Of a stretch of 64,000 nt of DNA, positions 61,538 through 64,000 are shown in pieces. The first letter of the stretch is position 1; each line of letters opens with the position of its first letter. Origin of the DNA: an uncultured Alphaproteobacteria bacterium. Its GTDB lineage: Bacteria; Pseudomonadota; Alphaproteobacteria; RF32; CAG-239. The notes below the pieces were generated by a model. The model was given only the letters and a program-made list of their open reading frames with translations, was not told the DNA's origin and searched no databases. The position numbers and the translations under genes were made by a program. The stretch covers positions 1 to 64,000 of the forward strand of contig CAKQTH010000001.1 in the NCBI GenBank assembly GCA_934276635.1, given 5' to 3'.

Positions 61538-61960
61538 CTAATCAAGCAAACTCTCAACTTTTATAACAATCTTCTCCGGTGCCGAACATTCAAACGGATA
61601 TATTTTTATTTTTTCGACGCAGGCATCGGCAAACATAAAAGTTTCTTTTGGCGGCATTCTCTCGATTTTGTTCAAATCATCAACCAGTTCGACAACCAGC
61701 GAAATTTCGGTGTTTTTTGCGGATTTTATCGGGACTATGCCGATTCCTCTAACTTCGAGCATATTTTTTATGTTACTGGGACAAGATACAACGATTTTGC
61801 CGTTTTTGACATCTATGTTACATCTGTCGTCGGCTATTAGCTTTGCTCCGTATTGTTTTATCAGACGCAGTGCCAAATCGGACTTTCCGCTGCCGCAATC
61901 GCCAGTAATCATAATTCCGAATTTTTTATATTTTACGGCGGTAGCGTGAATGTTTATCAT
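61538..61960 (-). CDS. hprK: Short HPr kinase/phosphorylase (alphaproteobacterial form)
   Basis: 140 residues from ATG 61960 with AAGGA ahead; only the C-terminal catalytic domain of HprK remains. Walker A TGDCGSGKSDLALRLI, LIADDRCNIDV and EVRGIGIVPI match. It phosphorylates HPr/NPr on serine and so links the PTS-Ntr (ptsP at 40788) to regulation. In many alphaproteobacteria it sits with chvG/chvI; here it follows tsaE and overlaps its last bases. Confidence 0.88.
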   Translation of the reverse strand: MINIHATAVKYKKFGIMITGDCGSGKSDLALRLIKQYGAKLIADDRCNIDVKNGKIVVSCPSNIKNMLEVRGIGIVPIKSAKNTEISLVVELVDDLNKIERMPPKETFMFADACVEKIKIYPFECSAPEKIVIKVESLLD

Positions 61961-61970
61961 CGGAGGTTCC

Positions 61971-62423
61971 TTATTTTTCAAATCTTTCGGCAGTCTGTTC
62001 GTCCGGATAGATTATCTCAAGCGAGCGGCGGTTGTCGCCCAAATGCTCAAAACGCAGTTCAATGCGTTTTTTTGGTAGATATGCCCCCATTTTCTCTGGC
62101 CACTCAACCAGCGAAACTCCTTCAACAAACGCCTCTTCAACCCCGAGCTCAAAAACTTCTTCCGGCGACTTTATGCGATACATATCATAGTGATAAATTT
62201 CAAAATCGGGCGCGTCATAAATCTGCAAAAGCGTAAAAGTCGGGCTGGGGACTTCCGTATCGCCGCAAAGATTTTGAATAAACGCGCGAGAAAAAACGCT
62301 TTTTCCGACTCCGAGCGTCCCGAACAAAGCAAAAATGTCGCGAGCTTTGGCTTTTTTACTCAGCTCTTTGCCCAGATTTTCGGTATCTTCCTGTTTTTCA
62401 AGAATATGTTTGTGCGTAATCAT
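61971..62423 (-). CDS. tsaE: tRNA t6A synthesis ATPase TsaE
   Basis: 150 residues. Walker A LFGTLGVGKSVFSRAFI, SPTFTLLQIYD, HYDMYRI and VEWPEKM match TsaE, which with TsaB/TsaD makes t6A37 in ANN-decoding tRNAs. The Walker A has Thr-Leu-Gly-Val-Gly rather than the common Leu-Gly-Ala-Gly. Four bases past the nuclease-like gene. Confidence 0.92.
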   Translation of the reverse strand: MITHKHILEKQEDTENLGKELSKKAKARDIFALFGTLGVGKSVFSRAFIQNLCGDTEVPSPTFTLLQIYDAPDFEIYHYDMYRIKSPEEVFELGVEEAFVEGVSLVEWPEKMGAYLPKKRIELRFEHLGDNRRSLEIIYPDEQTAERFEK

Positions 62424-62427
62424 TGCG

Positions 62428-63558
62428 TCAGCCTAAATCCAAAATGCTGCGTTTTTTGCGCTTTGGTTTTATGATTTTAATCTTTGGTTTTTGCGCCTGC
62501 AGTTTGCGCCAATCCCAAGGCATATAAAAGGTTCCGCACCACATTCCGCGTTGAGCCTGTTTGGCCTGTTGCTCATAGCCGACATACATATCGCTGACCT
62601 GTCGATTTGCAAAGGCATATCCGGCGTTTACGAGTGCGGCGGCAATGTCATATGCGCCCAAAGAGCACGCCCCGATAATGTTTCCTTTTTCGTTTTGGCT
62701 GATTACATGGCACTCGAGTTCGTGTGAGCCGAGCCAGTTTTTCAGCCACATTGCCGCGTCTTTGCCGCAGTTGTACGAGCGGCCGTGTTGATCGGCGCAG
62801 GTCTGGCTGACTTCCGGCGCGTCAATGCCGTAAAATCGAAGCATACGCCCGTTGATAGAAATTGTTCTTGCATTCAAAACTTTTACCGAACCATAGATTA
62901 CCGGCAGATTTGCCAGCATATTTACAGGCTGTTGCGGTTGTTGGACAACAGGTTGCTGAACCGTGGGCTGCGATGCCGGCTGCTCAACTGGAGCTTCCGG
63001 CTCATCAAGCCCCAAATTCGGCATTGCCAAATCATTGTTGCTGAAACTTTCGGTCATCTTGACTTCCGTATCTGAAACTTCAGGCTGCTGAGTAGCTTCA
63101 GGTGCTGCCGGAGGGACATTTTGAGACTGAGGCTGAAGAACAGGCTGAGGAACCGCCGCCACCGGAATTTGCGGAGCTGTCGGCGCCTGTGTTTGTGCCG
63201 GCATTTGTATTTGCGGCTGCTGCATCATTGCGCCCTGAGGCAAGGCTGCGGTTTGTCCCGCAGGTGCCGGATTTTGTCCCAAAAATGCGCGAATTGCGTC
63301 CGGAACGCCGTATATTCCGTTGTTAAACATTCCGAATGTATACATAATAAAGACGACTATTGCGGCAAAAATCAAAAGAGACGGAAAGCAGCCCAAGGCT
63401 TTAAATACCATTCTCAAAAATATGAAAAGAACTACGGAGCACACCAAAAGGCCGATAAATCCTCCGGCCTGCAACAGCATATTGCTGCTTTGCGCACCGC
63501 CGCCGCTGAGCGATAATCCGCCCAAAAGCAAAGAGGCCCAAAAAAGTTTTTTAAACAT
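62428..63558 (-). CDS. Membrane protein with thermonuclease-like domain
   Basis: 376 residues. An N-terminal signal/anchor, a second and third membrane helix (about 31-50 and 59-76), a long Pro/Gln/Ala-rich linker (about 100-205) and a staphylococcal nuclease-like domain (about 212-345) with MLRFYGIDAPEVSQTC and YEQQAKQAQRGMW. In the usual position of the second catalytic Arg (YGR) the sequence reads GNIIGA, so activity is uncertain. The C-terminus is very basic (KPKIKIIKPKRKKRS). Function unknown; possibly envelope-bound nucleic-acid binding or cleavage. Confidence 0.75.
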   Translation of the reverse strand: MFKKLFWASLLLGGLSLSGGGAQSSNMLLQAGGFIGLLVCSVVLFIFLRMVFKALGCFPSLLIFAAIVVFIMYTFGMFNNGIYGVPDAIRAFLGQNPAPAGQTAALPQGAMMQQPQIQMPAQTQAPTAPQIPVAAVPQPVLQPQSQNVPPAAPEATQQPEVSDTEVKMTESFSNNDLAMPNLGLDEPEAPVEQPASQPTVQQPVVQQPQQPVNMLANLPVIYGSVKVLNARTISINGRMLRFYGIDAPEVSQTCADQHGRSYNCGKDAAMWLKNWLGSHELECHVISQNEKGNIIGACSLGAYDIAAALVNAGYAFANRQVSDMYVGYEQQAKQAQRGMWCGTFYMPWDWRKLQAQKPKIKIIKPKRKKRSILDLG

Positions 63559-63573
63559 ATCTTTTCCTTTTTG

Positions 63574-64000
63574 TTATTTATAAAAATAGTCGTTAGCGGC
63601 GGTTGCCTTGCCATAGATGTTGGCATTTGATGCCGCATTTTGAAAACGATTTATATCTGCTTGCGTTTCGTTGGCTTTCTTAAAATCTCCAAGTTCGCGA
63701 TAAGCATCGCATTTATACTGCAATATTTTTGATTTTGTTTCATAATATTGAGTTGTGCGCGAATATCTGCGGCCGAAGTCGTTTTCCTGAATCATGGTGT
63801 TTGCATTGACCGCCATTTCACTGTATGCGATAATATCCTCCGGCTCTTTGACTTTGCCGATATTCTTAAAAAAGCTACCGACAAAAATTTTGGCATAAGT
63901 ATTCATTTTGTTTTTCAAAATTTTGTTGGATTTGTCTTTTTTCAGCTCTTTTGCCACAACCTGCATCATTTTATAGTCATAGCGATATGCGTTTACGATG
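63574..64000 (-). CDS. Hypothetical protein, 5' end outside the window
   Basis: The frame is open to the right edge (IVNAYRYDYKMMQVVAKELK) and ends at 63574, giving at least 142 residues. Helical with paired repeats (YETKSKILQYKCDAYRELGDFKKANETQ), as in TPR-like proteins. It may start outside the window; the ATG at 63969 could be internal. Function not recognised. Its stop lies 15 bases before the nuclease-like gene. Confidence 0.55.
   Translation of the reverse strand, partial: IVNAYRYDYKMMQVVAKELKKDKSNKILKNKMNTYAKIFVGSFFKNIGKVKEPEDIIAYSEMAVNANTMIQENDFGRRYSRTTQYYETKSKILQYKCDAYRELGDFKKANETQADINRFQNAASNANIYGKATAANDYFYK

Noticed and set aside
1..64000. CRISPR array, insertion sequence, prophage or integron
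   Set aside because: No regularly spaced direct repeats, transposase, recombinase or phage structural genes are visible. The spacer repeats at 7863 and 8525 lack attC-like features and an integrase.

Overview
The window reads as a chromosomal segment of an alphaproteobacterium of moderately low GC. Supporting signs are a DksA with the one-cysteine 'CEETGEPIG' finger, an IalB-family periplasmic protein, EI-Ntr (ptsP) together with a short HPr-kinase, the radA-cvpA and gpmI-envC-ctpA-rppH gene orders, and two promoters that fit the alphaproteobacterial heat-shock sigma (RpoH) pattern CTTGnn-N17-CTATAT. The mix of ordinary housekeeping genes and exported proteins of unknown function suggests an uncultured, possibly host-associated lineage; this placement is inference. 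No insertion sequence, prophage, CRISPR array, tRNA or complete rRNA gene was seen.

Layout. 1-46 is the last codons of tuf. 47-549 holds no gene but a series of strong hairpins. 550-1596 is a decayed autotransporter. 1746-5934 carries pal and then the start of the division/cell-wall cluster, transcribed mraZ-rsmH-ftsL-ftsI on the minus strand, with a likely MraZ operator ahead of it. dnaJ diverges from it behind a heat-shock promoter. 7365-9213 is an array of three membrane-anchored paralogs of unknown function separated by nearly identical spacers. 9297-11685 is a dksA-maf-rng-yacG cluster. 11783-16083 is a region of exported proteins: a pilin-like protein, an outer-membrane barrel, a lipoprotein and a large cysteine-rich exported protein whose frame is broken at a run of nine G.

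16249-17321 is rpsF-rpsR-rplI with a possible S6:S18 leader. 17513-23018 holds an HExxH putative protease, a lipoprotein, the YifB ATPase and an exported inactive-protease-like protein with cysteine repeats. 23089-26564 is mutS-mazG-cupin. 26644-34419 has a PhoR-like kinase, an esterase, ftsH, recN, bamD, lpxC and the RNase P RNA. 34483-40569 has trmJ with two exported proteins, cysE, a hydrolase, recX, hslO, a lipoprotein and apaG.

40788-48303 is a plus-strand block: ptsP, a RodZ-like gene, hisS, prfA, clpP, clpX. 48355-53021 contains rlmN, an IalB-like gene, cca, an orphan response regulator and a porin. 53188-57799 is the gpmI-envC-ctpA-rppH block (glycolysis, cell separation, proteolysis, RNA 5'-end processing). 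57831-64000 runs on the minus strand: tsaE-hprK, mlaE-mlaF, radA, cvpA, a nuclease-like membrane protein and a partial gene at the right edge.

Most of the core gene content is standard. The least-explained parts are the paralog array with conserved spacers, the poly-G-interrupted cysteine-rich protein, the HExxH protein, the pseudo-protease with GSIF/CxxC repeats, and the hairpin field behind tuf.
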